Shown here one piece after another: positions 10,375 through 24,100 of a DNA stretch of 64,000 nucleotides. The notes beneath the pieces are model-generated. The model searched no databases. It was not told where the DNA came from and was given only the letters and a program-made list of their open reading frames with translations. The stretch is from assembly GCA_964017235.1 (NCBI GenBank), contig OZ024938.1:60751816-60815815 (forward strand). The letters run 5' to 3'. Origin of the DNA: Sabellastarte sp. h YS-2021. Its lineage: Eukaryota; Annelida; Polychaeta; Sabellida; Sabellidae. Numbering within the stretch: the first letter of the stretch is position 1; the number at the start of each line of letters is the position of its first letter. Position numbers and translations under genes: made by a program.

Positions 10375-13300
10375 AAATAGTATTTGTGGTAAAAAAAAAT
10401 CAGTAAGCCAATGGTTCTATTTACCAAAGATATTAGCCAAGTCTTAAACTAAAATTTTGTCTTCTAATATATCCAACTTTAGCCCACGATTTGGCCAAGA
10501 TCTTTTGAAAATACAGTCCCCAATAACTCCTTTTGTTAAAATCTTCAATTTTCAGATAGACCTTTAATCCAGAACAACAGTCAATTTAATTATATATGAT
10601 TTGTGAGATTTCAGTCTTCAATTTCTTCAAGTTTTTAATTATAAAGGGAAATTTTAACTGGGAAAATCACACACTTTACCCCAATGTCTAAAATATCTTT
10701 TTTCACGATCTTTACTTGTAACTTGAATATTTAACTCTCTAATTAAATTTTATGTTGACAAATGTGAAGATAAGAAGCCTGCTAGTGACATCACACAATG
10801 CATACTCCCTAACTGCACAATTACATACAAGAATATCTCTGACAAAAATAATTAGTTATGTAGCTTTTAACAAAATGATCAGGATGATTTACGATCAACA
10901 GCTAAATAGCAATAATTTTTATAGACAGTTCTAAAACAATTACTTCCATATTTTCACAATGTTATTTAGATTATTACCAAAGTTAAACCAGTTCTTGTAA
11001 TATTTAAGCTAACTGTTGAACAGGACATAAAGCCATGACATTAACCTTGAGAACATTGACTGGTTGAGTATTGTGCTGACAGACACACACTTGGTCAAAC
11101 AAACATTAATAAATGTTTTATTTACATCAAAGACAAAGATCGGAATATAGAGGGTGATGTACATCAATAAATATATAATTCATCAGTGCATCTGACATTC
11201 AAAACTGAAGATAGTGTTTAAAATAAAGACTGAAGAAATTACATTTCAAATTACATTTGTTAGGCGAGATAAATATCTATTGACAGAGATCGCATATTTG
11301 CAAAGAAAATTTTTAAAAATGTGATGGCTGCACATCTTGTAACTGTTAACTGAGTAGTTTACATTGGAAGCCATTGCTATCAGGTAAAAAGATTTAAACG
11401 GGCAATAATGACTGAGGGTTCAGTGATAACAGTGTCTAGTTTCTTTTCACTTAAATTGTGAATCTTAGTTTAAATTACCATAACTTGTTGTCCAATTTTA
11501 ATGATTTGTTTTCACCATTTGAATTTTGAAATGACTTGTGCAAATCACAAAGCATTTTTACATTAAAACCACTGGATTTCAACTGGGTATCTCCCCAAGT
11601 GCAAAGATTCTGTAATTTCAAAAAGCTATAGCAATAGTATGTAGGAGGCAAACAAAATTCAGGTCAAAGCATAATGTATCTTTTCACATTGGGCCAGTTT
11701 TAATGTGACATAATTACAATTGCTGGTAACCAAGAAATAAATTTGTAAAATAGTGAATGAGAGTAGATGACCTACTTCCTATTATTTCGAGCGCATCTGG
11801 GTAAGACCTGCAGTAAGAGTGTATAATCTTACTCAAACACAACCTGACATCTGCTGTGTGGAGAGTGGGGCTGGAGTGCCCAGGTAATTTATAATTTCTG
11901 TCATTTACCTATGTAGGAAGCATCTCGTGGCTGAACTCCATCTTTTAACAGAATGTTCTGTGTAAATTTGGTATGGATGTGCGTGGGTGAAAGTTTTGAA
12001 TACTTCTGTACAGGGGTTCGCATGATATGGGTCAATTTTTCAAAGGTTTTTGAGTGCTATGTAAAATCTAAAATATATACAAATGTGATGTTTGGTAGAA
12101 ACATAGGAGAAAGTATTAGAATTAAGTTTATACAAGTAATTATGACATAGCTTATTTTTAACAGCTATAATTGGACAAAGTATTTGAAACACATCCACAT
12201 AAAATGTTCATGAAGTGAGTCGATTTGTTTGTTGAAAACAAATCTGTCTTTTTCCTTTTATCAAGATATAAATCTAAATTAGTATATTTATAAATCCATG
12301 AAAAAGTACAAGAAAGAAAAATATAGCTATATTAATGCTGAATAAAAATGTTAGCGCCTTAGAGGATGTTTACATCAAATTCGGCGCTATATAAGTGTTT
12401 CTTACTTACTTAAAATAGGGAATAAAATTCAAAATAAATATTTAAAATATTGAATTTAACAAATATCAAAATAACCTAAAGTAATATGTTGCTGTACAGC
12501 TATACAGGAAGGCAGCTTTTTGCTAATTTTATGTAAATTCCTAAAAAGTTTGACCCACTTCATGTATCGTCTCACTTCATGCTAACCTATGTAGTGTTTA
12601 CACATGCTTTCTCTATATGTTCTCATCTGTGTATGGAATACCAGATAAAGTTATTTATACAAGTAACATTGCTATCACTTGTTCTGGCTGTTGAAGGGAT
12701 ATAAAACTCCAACTTTGCCCTTTTGCTATCACCTGTTAAAAAAAGACATCCCATACTAAGATCGTCAATAAGGGATTTCCCTCATTAGTAATTGTCACAT
12801 CTCCTTTGTATTATAAGAAACAGAAGACATAAAACTATTTTTAGGATCATTACATGAGTTCTCTCTTACTTTGTGATCAGACTAATGGGCTAAAATAGTT
12901 GTAATAACCACACAACTGGGTGGAACTATCCCATAACTCAGGGAAAATATACAGTTTTCTTTTGATACTCTTTTTGTTGTAACAGATTTCTTATTTGATG
13001 GCATAAAGGTGAGCCTGGGAAACGCATGCAGTAAGAGTAAGACCTACTATGTACACACAACATAAGATCCTCAGTCGAACAGTGGCTAGTAAGTTTGGCA
13101 TCTAACCACAGGTTGTAGCGTCTTTGTGAATACCGCTCCCACAAGTGGCAATGCTAAGGATCTGTCCAAATATGACCTTGGCTGTTGACACAAACCCCTT
13201 TATACCAAACATTCCATTAAAACATGGAGTTCAACCAAATACAAATGATATGCTTCCAGCAGAGTAAATACCACACACCCCTCCCAGTTGTCGGGTTATT

Positions 13301-14257
13301 GCTTTCATATGAAGTAGGAAAGATACTATGTGCAGTTTTACCACATCCCCTCAACAGCCTGTTGTGATATGACTTCCACAGTGCATTGATAGTGACATGA
13401 AACCTAACTCAATGAAACTAACTGCAACAGGGTCAACTGCCAGGAATAATTAACTGTATAACAAACTTTATAAATAACAAACTTGTACACTGTCCATACA
13501 ACATTAAATTATGATACCTGTGCAAAATACTGTACATTCAATACCTATATTTATTACATGTATATAAATAGTACACATTCAAAAGAAGTTATGTTCACTT
13601 ATATGTGTAAAACCCTGATCACATTCTCTCCATTCAGATGTCCAAATAGCACCATTTAAGGAAAGATAATATAACATGTGAGTCCTTACAACATAGCCCT
13701 AAGTGTCCTTGCAACATAGCCCATCCTGTTTTAATTACGTGGTGTTACATCGTGTTAGAAGTATAATAAGCTACATTTCCCATTGTGAGGTTACTTGGCC
13801 ACACCTAATAAGAAAATTACAGACACTTTAAACCACAATTTGCCACTTTTCTGAGTGCCCTATTTAAAGTTGATTTGGAGAGATGTGAAAGCCCCATTAT
13901 AATAAACACACAGCTTATATTTTATAATTTAAAAACAACTAAAGCTGTTTCATAAAGTACAATATCACAAAAACAACTTGACCATCAAAAGAAGCAACCA
14001 TAAAGTTATCAACATTGGTAAGTGCAACAAACAATTAAAATTGTTATGTACAATACTCAGCTGTTTCCATGGATGCAACAGCTAGTGGAAATGATTAATA
14101 GTTAAAATTCAAACACAATGAGACAAATATAGTTCTTAAATGAAGTCAGTAGTGGTCCTTTCAGAAACTATGAAATCAGGTAAGAGGACCAGAAAATACT
14201 CCCACTTAATCAAGAATTCCAGAAAAAATAGGCAGCCAAAGTAGATATTTTAGCTAT
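10375..14257. other. AT-rich DNA, no gene recognised
   Basis: No exon-like open frame, RNA gene or long repeat is visible. Short open frames (60-68 codons) have no recognisable motif. The only supported item is the retroposon-tail-like sequence at 12349-12412. Confidence 0.55.
12349..12412 (+). repeat. Retroposon 3' tail-like fragment
   Basis: TTAGCGCCTTAGAGG is followed about 30 bases later by GGCGCTATATAAGTG and then a CTTACTTACTT microsatellite. A paired GCGC ... GCGCTATATAA motif just before a simple repeat is a common 3' end of invertebrate non-LTR retroposons and SINEs. A related motif in reverse orientation is at 28996-29066. The body of the element is missing here. Confidence 0.5.
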
Positions 14258-17200
14258 AACAAAAAGTACCAGTAATAGTTTTTCCTCTGCAGATTATGTA
14301 CCCCTGGAGTCCCTGTAATAACATCCTGTACGATGTGGACATCCCACCCTTGGGCAATTTCAGATATTTATGTTTTTTTTTAAATGGCCTCCATAATAAC
14401 TTATTTTGCCATATTTTTTATTTTGCTTTATACATATCTATTAGTTTAGGGCCAAATTTTTTTTTTTCCAGTCAATGAATTAAATAAAACAATTATTCAG
14501 CAATCAGATCAAATGTTGTGTGTAATTCCAAAAAAAAAATAAAATCCAATATGGCCGCCATACCCGTTTTCAAATTTTCAGGAAAGGTCTATATTATCTT
14601 GCTAGGTAGTGGAACTGTATGTATTTTGAAGTGTCTATCTAATATAGAGTGTTCTTTGACAAAACATATAAAAAAGTAATTACTAATATTTTAATCAAAG
14701 GCTATGACAAATTGAATTTTCAAGACATCAAGATAGTACTGGTCAAACTTTGGCTCTTAATTTTATTCTTTCAAAGATTATCATTTCAAAGCCCTTTCAC
14801 AATGGTACTTATTTTAACTTGTGACAGTTCAATACAAGCAAAGAAAAGAAACTGAGAAAAAAGTAAATTTATTAAAGTAACAGGGTGTCACAAAAAGGAT
14901 AAAACAGCAAGTGAACCTATTTCATTCAAAAGGACAGAAATAATATGCTATGCTCAAATAATTTCAAAGAAAGAATGTTAATCAGCTGAACCAATTTTAT
15001 ATTTGTCATTGCTACCATCAACATCATCATTCTGTCATGAGTTGATATTCACAGTTTTAGGGTCCAGCACATTTGTTGACTGGATTTACACATGCAGGAT
15101 TCTGTATGGCAAGGTTGCTTTGCTTTATCCACATTACATGGTTTTACACGCTGTTTCATTTTCATAGCTATACCGAATCAGTTTATTCTGTGGCCATAGG
15201 TAAATTTAAGGCAGAAAACTGGAACAAGTGATGCTCCCTCTTTCTTTCAACCATGCTTCCCTAGGTCCAACATTGGTAGAGAAAAATCTGCAATCAGTGC
15301 CACCATATAGCAACCTGCATGTGAGCTCTGGCAACATTTAGTGCAAAACCTTCAGATGATGGTGGTAAAGATGCCAGCTTTGGGTTGAACAATACAACTT
15401 TGATTACCAGAGCATTTTGAAGAACCTCTGCCATGGACCTGTAGGTATAGGTACTGAGGAAACGAACATCACCAAATATTACCAGAGAATATGTTACTGC
15501 TGCCCATCAGATCTGATCCATGATAGTTTTCTTGTTTCTGGACAGGAGCCTAGCATCATACTTTGCGATTAAGCAGTTGGTCAAACAGAAAATATTATAC
15601 TAGCAGAGACAGTTCTCTGATGGTTCACATGGGTGGTCACTTTTATGCTTTCATCATTATACCAACCAAGTGTGAGATATACACACACATTCTGTGGAGA
15701 TAATTGATTTCATGTATCCTGAAATTGTCGAAGGTTTCATCAGTCTTGCCAGTTTCAGGCAATGGCACTACTCATAATACTGCACAATCATTCACGAATA
15801 ATCCATCTGTAATGGCACTTTTATAAAGAGATTTTCACTTGGTGTTACTTCATTTGCACAAGTTTGGATATAGTTGGCTCTATGCTTTGTGGGAAGACAT
15901 AATTGGTAATCCTGGTAATAGTCCATAGGATAAAAGATTCTTTCTATTGAAATCTCTCAGGCTGTATTGTAGACCCTTTCCCTTCTAAGAACATCAGCCC
16001 AAGCATTTTTAAAATTCCATCTTCTGTTTCTGACCCAGCATCACCAACATTTACAGCCGATTAAGTGATGACCATACCAGTTTGAAGATTCAACAGAACA
16101 TTCTCTGCTTTTAGTCTCCATCAGGGGGTCAATGCAGACCTTTCAACGGAGCTTCTGACAATTATTGGCGTCATACTTCATTCTGGAATTTGATTTATCT
16201 TTATAAACAAATAGTGCTTGCTGATCTGAGGACTGCCTCAGCTGATTGAGTATTGTCTCTTTGATGAACCAGTCCATTACCAAAGTATACTGATTAATAT
16301 CAGATCTCATTGAGATTTTTTGATAAACAATTCCCCAATACTCATAAAAATTGAGGCAAAAGAGTTACAAGCTGGTCAGATATAAAATAACCCATGTCAA
16401 AAGCTGAGACTTTGATCATTAACCAAATCATAAAGACTAATGCACACAATGTTTTACTTGCCACTGATGACACAGATGATTTTCATCTTCTTTGTCATTT
16501 TGTGTTCACAAAAGCCATCACAGTTGACATGATGAGATCTACTTCTTGAGGTCAAAGCACAATTGATATTGATGAAAGTGTGAGAATATCTACACATATA
16601 GTAGGCAATCTTTTACATTTTCATTGATTAAGTGGATGTGACACTGAAGCAAAATATTGGAGGAACAAAACAGGCAGTGCTGAAAGTTCTTGTGGGCACC
16701 ATCACAATGCAGGTGGTGCAAGAAATATTTCTGAAGCAGTGGATGATGCTACAGTGGAAGCTGCTCATTTATGCTTGCATGTTATCCTTAATCTGACTGC
16801 AGGTCCATGACAGAGGCTCTTCTAAAGCCTTTATCATCATAGGTTGCATGTTGCATTGGTTCCACCCAAAGCTGGTATCTTAAGCACCAACATCTCGAGC
16901 CTTTACTCTAAATGTTGAAAGAGCTGATATGCAGGTGCCATAAGGAGGCACATATTCTTAACCACTGTTGGAGATCTAGAGAAAAATGGCCAGAAGAAAG
17001 ATTGAACATCACCAATTTCTTCATCTTCTAATGACACCATGGCACCCTAAGAAATTATGCATATGTGAAGATAATCATCCAAACTGCTCATGCCTAAAAC
17101 TGGTGACCATCAAGTCATGACCGAGGGTGATCATAATAACACCACTGACAAATATAAAATTTCCTTAGTTGATTAGCATTCTTTCTTTGAGATTATCAAA

Positions 17201-17889
17201 GAATAGACTTTGACTTGGATATCCATATATTATTTTTTTCCTTTTTAATTGAATATATGTGCACTTTTTTTTCTTTGATTATGACATCCTTCTACCTTAA
17301 TAAATTTACATTTTTTAGTTTCTTAGTTTCTTTTCTGTCACCGGCTAGAATAACTACCATTTTGAATGAGTTGTTGAATAAAGATCTTCTAAAGAATGAA
17401 ATTTTTAGCCAAAGTAGAAGTGTCACCTTCTGGTTTTTGAAAGAAAATTGATATGTCATGATCTTTGATTAAATATTATTAATTATTTTGTATCTTTTTG
17501 TTAAAGAACATCTTGGATTAGACACCTCACATTAAATCCACTTCCACTGCTAGGCAAGATATTATGGGCCTTTCCTAAAAATTTGAAAAAAGTATGGCAG
17601 CCATATTGAATTAAAATTTTTTCTTTGGTGACACCCACCATTTGATCTGATTACTGAATAATTGTTTTATTTAATTTATTGACTGACTAAAAAAGAAAAC
17701 TAATAGATAAGTATAGAGCAAAACCAAAAATATGGCAAAAAGTAGTTATTATGGTGGCCATTTTGAAAAACGTAAATATCTGTGAAATTGCCCAAGGGTG
17801 AGATGTCCACATCATACAGGATATTATTACAGGGACCCCAGGGGTACATAATCTGCAGAGAAAAAAAACTATTACTGGCACTTTTTGTT
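14258..17889. mobile_element. 3.6 kb inverted-repeat element with decayed transposase-like coding arms
   Basis: The outer ends AACAAAAAGTACCAGTAATAG (left) and CTATTACTGGCACTTTTTGTT (right) are reverse complements, and similarity continues inward for about 1.1-1.2 kb. Left-arm landmarks GATTATGTACCCCTGG, AATATGGCCGCCAT and GTTCTTTGACAAAA recur inverted near 17848, 17600 and 17500. The inner arms, read outward, hold relics of one protein: the left arm (minus, about 15520-15270) gives AEVLQNALVIKVVLFNPK and LPPSSEGFALNVARAHMQVA, and the right arm (plus, about 16570-17100) gives GNLLHF and GCDTEAKYWRNKTGS. A Cys cluster near 17060, CICEDNHPNCSC, looks like a CXC-type zinc motif. I recall GCDTT-plus-CXC proteins as frequent, repetitive and poorly named in marine invertebrates, so a DNA transposon origin is inferred, family unknown. 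Many stops and shifts interrupt both arms. Confidence 0.6.
16560..17120 (+). pseudogene. Relic of a GCDTT/CXC-type repeat protein, right arm
   Basis: In mixed plus-strand frames this reads DIDESVRIST, HIVGNLLHFH, SGCDTEAKYW, then EAAHLCLHVILNLTAGP, a proline-lysine stretch VPPKAGILST, and a closing PKKLCICEDNHPNCSCL. The order (catalytic-looking GCDT block, helical block, PP block, Cys cluster) matches what I remember of uncharacterised invertebrate repeat proteins. It is clearly non-functional here: several frame changes and stops, and no start. The left arm at about 15230-15540 (minus) holds the homologous middle block. Function is not assigned. Confidence 0.45.
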
Positions 17890-19837
17890 CAACCGCGGCA
17901 GCCAGACTATAACTAGAGATGTAGCTTCAGTCACAAGTCATTGTAGTGTGTTGCATGCATGGAAACAGCTCTATATAATAACACAACATGACTGACACAA
18001 AATTTTACCCTGTTAATATGACTATCAGTTTACAGCATTATTTTTTTTACAAATACTTTAGTTAAGATCAACATGCCACATTTTATGGTAAATAAAATAT
18101 TCTTTGGAATACCCCAGTTCCACTGTTGCGAGTGTGCCTCCCCAGCACACCAATTTTACAGTCGGAAGGCTGATTTTCTGAAAGGTTTCAGACTTGGTCC
18201 AGTCTCAGGCTGAGTCACTGGCTCAAATTTGGCCTTTTCGGCTCAGGTGAGGTTTTTTCTCGAATGATTTTCACAAAAGGGGGTCTCAGCTGAGACCAAG
18301 CTTATCAAATAACCACATTTTTGTGTGATTTGACCCTTTATTTCTACTCAAAATATTCTAGTGATGATACATATCACTTGTTAAATGCTATTTTGCAATG
18401 GAAAACCTTAAGTGGGAAGTTTTACGTATTTGTACCTTAGCTTCATCCAGTTCCAATTTTGAAGTGGAGAAAGAATTACAGCAGCCATATTTCAGCCTTT
18501 GTTTTGCTGCAAGTCTCAGTATTTGAGCCAGTGGCTTAACCAAAGCTGAGTTTTAGATCATTTTTGAGTGCAGTGCCCTGAGTACTTATGTCTGATCTTG
18601 TCCATCATACCTAAAACCTATTTTTTTGGTCGCTATAACCTATATTTATTACTACACAATATATCTTCCTGTACAAATGGAACCAAGTGACCATGACATG
18701 ATAGATTTTATGATCTCCATTAATCTTTGATGCTTTCCAAGAGTGAAATGTACTTGGTGTTCTAAGTAGGAAACACAACTCATCCTTTTGTTGTAATATG
18801 AAATGAGTTTTATTGGTAATTTATATTTTCCCCTCCTTTTCTTGCCATGATTGGTCATAACAGGTCGCCAAACTGCAAAATCAGCTAGGTATTTTAATTG
18901 CTCACATGAGTAAGTACTGGGATATTTTGAAAGCAATAATTGTATGAATTTCATTTCCACTCTATGAGTGAAAAGTATCAGTAAGTTAATATGAACAATT
19001 TGAAATGTCAAGTTTATTTCTCAGTGAAAATGTGAATCTATATGAAATATTAATAACTACAAATAACCTTATAATTAGGAAACAGTATGTACAGTGGTAT
19101 TTCATTAAGTCTGAAAGATTAGAAAGATTTTTTTCAGCTAAATTTTCTACATTACAGACAATTAAAAAAAACATGTACCTATGTTACGTGCCATAACCCT
19201 GTGTTGTTAAATATTAAGGCACCAAATTTGTAAAATTTCCAGGGGCCATATTCACAAATGGTCAGTCAAGTCTTCAGCTTAGCTTTGGCCTAAAATATCA
19301 CCAACTATAGCCTATGATTTGGCTATGACCTTTCCTGAATGCGACCCAAGATAATGAATTGCAAAGAGTGATCCAAGTACATCAGATTTGAAGACACTTT
19401 ATTATCCACAGTGTGCTGTATTTGACCCGTATAATGGGATATACGGAGCGGGATATATTTTATTATTCAACAGCGCCCTCTTACCATGGATAATCCACTT
19501 TTTCACTTATATCTGGGAAACTTTATAACCCACAAATATGTATTATATATCATTAGAAAGGTATTTTTATACCGCCTTTTTAGGTGGCTGTTGTACAAAA
19601 ATCCATGCAGAAATGGCTGAGAAATCGCCACTTAAACATCGAGGTTTTATAATCAATGGTGCCCCTGTATACATGAAAGGCTTTTTCACATTCCCTTTTT
19701 TAAATATGAATTTATTAAAAGTCTTAAAACATACAAAATGGTGGATTATAAAAGTAAACATCCCTCGTCACACATATACTGAAAAAAATATCACTCATGA
19801 AGATTAGTGATATAATACTCGTGCTACGCACTCTTTT
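17890..19837. other. No gene recognised
   Basis: The sequence contains a palindrome-like GTCTCAGCTGAGAC near 18283, a stretch GAGTCACTGGCTCAAATTT near 18212 that weakly resembles the last 30 bases of the window, and a paired CCCGTATAATGGGATATACGG near 19427. No exon, RNA gene or element border could be supported. Open frames of 60-119 codons at 18.6-19.8 kb occur on both strands over the same bases and carry no motif I recognise. Confidence 0.5.
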
Positions 19838-20084
19838 CAGGGGCCATGGTGGCAGAGTGGTAACACTCTCGCCTCCCACCTCTGAGGCCGGGGATCGATT
19901 CCCGGCACGGCCTCAAGTGGGAAAGCTGGTAGTTGCTTGCCGTTGGTCGGCAGTTTACAGTACAGAACCCTAGCGAACTGAATGTACTGGTTTCCTCTGC
20001 CCTTCCAACTACCCGTCGTGATATGACCTGTACAGTGTTGAAAGTGACGTAAAACCCCAAATAAATAAATAAATAAAATAAAAT
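19838..20084 (+). mobile_element. tRNA-derived SINE, family A, best copy
   Basis: The head GGGGCCATGGTGGCAGAGTG leads into a box B-like GGGATCGATTCCCGG, about the right distance for a split RNA polymerase III promoter. The body contains GCTGGTAGTTGCTTGCCG and CAACTACCCGTCGTGATATG, and the tail is AAATAAATAAATAAATAAAA. A 10 bp target duplication, GCACTCTTTT, lies at 19828-19837 and 20085-20094. It has the cleanest box B of the three family A copies in the window. Confidence 0.92.
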
Positions 20085-20355
20085 GCACTCTTTTAATATT
20101 GTTATCTTTATCTGTGATACATTTTTTTCTGTATATGTCATTCAGGAAGTTTTTCCTATTGTGTTTCCTTTGCTCTTCTTTACAAATTACAAAAGTTTCT
20201 AAGTAATACTCATTGAAGAGTAGACTAGAAGTAACTGATACTGGAGTACAAACATTTCTTAGAGAACACGGTTCCAAAACTAAATTCCAGTAATTTTTGG
20301 ACTAAAGGAAGTTTAGTTGATAGAGCACCTGTGTGTGAATATACAGCTGAAACTT

Positions 20356-20722
20356 GGGCCTGGTTTTACAAAGCTTCCTTAGAACCTCCTTAAATAAAGG
20401 AAGCTCATTTGTTTTCCTTTGGAAATGTTCCTTAAGATTCAGTTTCAAATGCCTCCTTTAACAATCTTACCAAAGGACATCCTTACAATTTATGTAGGGA
20501 GCAAATGTTCTTTAAAATTAGTCATTTAAACTATTTCTTAAAGGGCACTTCCTGAAATTCAAGGTAGGTCCTTTGCTTCCCTAAAATTTGAAATTTCAAG
20601 GTTTACTTTGAGAAAAGAAGCATTGAGAAGCTGAGGTTCAATAAGTGAGGGAAAAATTGAAGGAAATCGTCAAATTTAAGGTGACCTTTATCTTGAGGAG
20701 GCTTTTTGAAACTGGGCCTTTG
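20356..20722. mobile_element. MITE of about 365 bp with GGGCC(T/C) inverted ends
   Basis: The left end GGGCCTGGTTTTACAAAGCTTCC is mirrored by GGAGGCTTTTTGAAACTGGGCC at the right. The interior is full of short CTTCCTTA/TTAAGGA-type inverted motifs (for example CTTCCTTAGAACCTCCTTAA and AAGGACATCCTT), so a single strand could fold extensively. No target duplication is convincing and there is no coding capacity. Similar GGGCC...TTTCACAAA openings occur near 19243 and 62457. Confidence 0.65.
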
Positions 20723-20802
20723 ACTTAGCTGAGCAAATCTAGCAAATATGATGCTATTTTTTGTAAAGCTAAAACTTCTTTACAAATAAGGACTCTGACA
20801 CT

Positions 20803-21177
20803 TTAACCCCTGCGGCAGAGCTTGCACTTTACAATTTTCAAGAAAGCTGACCTGAAAGAAGAACTCGTAAAGGCATAAACGAATGGGTTGATGGTGCTGT
20901 TGCAATAGGTCAGCCAAAAGGTGGTGATGTAGAGCCACTCAGGCACAAGCTCTGGGCGAATTGCACTGATATCAAAGATCACATGGAAAGGGACCCAGCA
21001 GAGGAGATAGGAGAACAAGATGTAACTCAGCATCATAAAGGCTTTAAACTCCTTGTCTTCTTTGCGCTTGTGTCTTTCTGCAAGGACGAGGTGAACATCA
21101 TCAGATTTCTTCATGTTGGACTGGGTGCTAGTTTCTCCAGCTGTACTGCTTTGTTCTGCATTTCTGAATTTGCCTGC
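20803..21177 (-). CDS. GPCR exon 4: end of loop 3, TM6, TM7 and C-tail
   Basis: The acceptor TATTACAG opens at Ala351. A basic/acidic RHKRKEDKEFKAF lead-in to TM6 is typical of G-protein coupling. TM6 is about 394-420 (CWVPFH), TM7 430-453, and the C-tail is short, with CKLC that could be palmitoylated, ending CRRG and TAA at 20803-20805. I could not place a polyadenylation signal with confidence. Confidence 0.93.
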   Translation of the reverse strand, partial: AGKFRNAEQSSTAGETSTQSNMKKSDDVHLVLAERHKRKEDKEFKAFMMLSYILFSYLLCWVPFHVIFDISAIRPELVPEWLYITTFWLTYCNSTINPFVYAFTSSSFRSAFLKIVKCKLCRRG

Positions 21178-24100
21178 CTGTAATATAGAGGCAGAGAGTA
21201 GCATGCGACAGGATTGAATGGTAATGTATAGTATATAGAAAACTCATGGTTCTCAGTGGCTAAGGTAGTGACCAGTCAAATATTTAAATCTTTTGGCTTG
21301 AATATCTGTGGTTTTAACTTGAACTTATGGCAACATGTTGAATTCCCAGAGGGTTTGTTTGAGAAATCATCTTAGAATTAATATTAAACCCCATCCTAAC
21401 TTGAAATTCAGTGTTAATCCAGGTCAAAGGTCAAATCAAGGTCACACCATGACATTGTACACCTACACCCCCTAACCAATGTCCCTTCCAAGTCTCAACT
21501 TCCTACACCCTACGGTTTCCAAAACATAGCCCGGAAAATATTTTCAAACTCAAGGTCACTATGGCATGGTCAAGGGTCGAATTAAGGTCACACCATGACG
21601 CTGCGCACCTACACCTCCAACCAGTGTCCCTACCAAGTATCAACTTCCTACACCTTATGGTTTCTGAGATAGCACTTGGACAAACTTTTCCCGCCACCCA
21701 CCAGGCCATACGGACACCAGGAGTGAAAACAATACCCTGTCAGCCCTTAAGGGCTGTGGCGTTACAATTGTCTAAAAATTAAGACTTTTACTTAGGTATT
21801 GTTGATATACACTTATGCTTATCCATATATTTCAGCACTTAAAACTAATAACAAAAAAGTTTATTAAATTCCATAGGGATATATATCACCTATATTTCTA
21901 GTTTCTAAAATGCCACTGATTACTGTTGAAATTGAGCACCAACCCCTCATTGTTGGCAATGAGGTTTAAATATACGAGTGAACAAAACTTATTTAGTTTG
22001 GAAACATTGAATACAAAAAAATATTTCGTGTCACTACCATTTAAATTCTTTAGAATATTTGAAACAATATTGTTATGTTATATAAGTACTGGATATGATA
22101 TAATTTTAGCTTCCAAATATGATATGATATAATTTTAGCTTCCAAATACATAGCATGCAATATTTCAGATCCACTGAGCTATTCCTGTTACTTACCTGAG
22201 CTTCAAATACAGAAGTGTTGTCAGGCAGAATTGGCAGCTGTAGAGTGGGTAAGGTTTTCTTGCTAGAAGCCCTGTTACTGACAGTGGGGTTGTCTATTGG
22301 ACCTGGTACTTGCAGTGTATGACCGTTGGCATTCTCGGGTGGTGTGACTAATGTTTTAGGTGCCACAGATCTCTTCTTTGCCCTCATGATCATGTAGATT
22401 TTGTAGTAGCAGAATATGATGACTGCACATGGTGTGTGGTGTCCCACTACAGCTACAAAAATGACAAACTCTTTGTTCTTGGAGGGTTCCCATTTGCAGA
22501 CACCAGGTTCCGACCAACGGATTCTGTCCAAGATGCAAGGCGCCAGCCACACTGCCAGAACAGACAGCCTGAAAGATAGGCAAATGTGGCCTGTTACAAT
22601 TTCTCATTATTTGGGGGCACTGTAAACTACAAAGAGTGAACAAGGAACTAAATCAAGCACTTGCAAAGATGCCAACCTATCCAGTTTGTCACAGAATGTC
22701 ATTTTGTGGGAACTCTCTAAACTACCAAGTGTGTGTAAGAAACTAAGTCACCCACTGCCTATTTAACTACAGGATCAAGAAAGAACCCACAGTAATAAAA
22801 CAAGCAATCAGTGCCTGTAAATGGGCTCTGTGTCAGCTGACTGTGTGTTTTGAGTTTCAGAGTAGAAGTGAAAGAAGAAAATACAAGCTGTAACATTACT
22901 CTTAAGAATACTGAAACAAAACTTATGTTAAGGAATTGGCAAAAGTTACAGCACTGTAGAGTAGAACCAGACAAATGTTAGTCAGCATTCTTAAACAGAA
23001 TGAAGGGAAGACATGTGGGCACTACAGCACCTGGACACTCTATAACAGTTGCTGTAGTAGTACTTCATCCAATTGTGCCAACCATCTGAAGTAACATATT
23101 AGTAGGTTATGAAATGCTGACCTTGGAGAATAGATGTCTTAAGTACCTACTGGTCAATCTGTTTAATTAATATTGAATGCATTTGCCTGTTTACATGATA
23201 AAACTTGATTTAGTTTGAAAAGAATTATGTTCTTGTAAAATCACATAATTAATTATCACTATACTTATCTACTGTGTGAAGATATCACACAGGTGGTAAT
23301 TGTGAATGTGAAACAGAATCTTATAAGAAGTATAGTCTCCACTGTAGTATGTGTTATCATTATTATGATTGTAATTGTCTATGTTTAATAACTGAGTTCT
23401 TCACAGATGATGATAATTTTGAATTCAGTCCATATGAAATAAAGTTGAAGGTCTTTTCCAATGAATCTTTTATGTGGAATTCCCTGTTATTCAGTTTTTC
23501 CGGCTTCAGCAGCTATGGTAACATTAGAAGAGATGCTCTGGTCATACCACATGTGACAAATAAGATGGGCTCAAAACAACAACTAAAATTTTAGAATCTC
23601 AAACTCAAATGTATTACCTATACTTTAAACTCAATCTGGCAAGCTAAAATACTCTGTCTTAACAACAAAAAGAATATCAGCCTTTTATATGATAGAAGAC
23701 AATAGTTGGTTACTATCTGTCTGATATTCATTATCGTTGTCCAGTCAGCTATATACAGATGTTGTTCAATTTCAAACAATACACAAGGGCTGCTTACATC
23801 TTTGTAACTGTCACTTAACCTTTTGAGCATCAGAGCAATGGAGCATATGTTCATGTATTTGGTGTGCCACAATTATTTATTGTTATTATTATTAATATTA
23901 GTACTTTTGATCTTTATACCAAAGATACAAGATGCTTAAAATGTCAATAATATTTTCCTATTTCAGCCATTTTAATTTAAGTAAGTCCCCAAATGTTAAC
24001 TCCATCCACAGCCTGAGTTACCAAGTATTGCATATGCACCCTATTTTCTGGAAACTAATCTCCCAGTACATAATAAACTGTTTGATGTTGACTTTATTGT

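Noticed and set aside
18205-18235. Similarity between GAGTCACTGGCTCAAATTT here and the last 20 bases of the window
   Set aside because: Only about 20 bases can be compared; too short to claim a repeat family.
19420-19835. Possible element starting CCCGTATAATGGGATATACGG
   Set aside because: The short palindrome is suggestive, but no matching opposite end or target duplication was found.
19838-19920. Possible tRNA gene, from box A and box B motifs
   Set aside because: It is the head of SINE family A: the body, AAAT tail, target duplication and further copies exclude a tRNA gene, and the acceptor stem does not close. The same holds for the heads at 5.9, 7.2, 8.1 and 41.0 kb.
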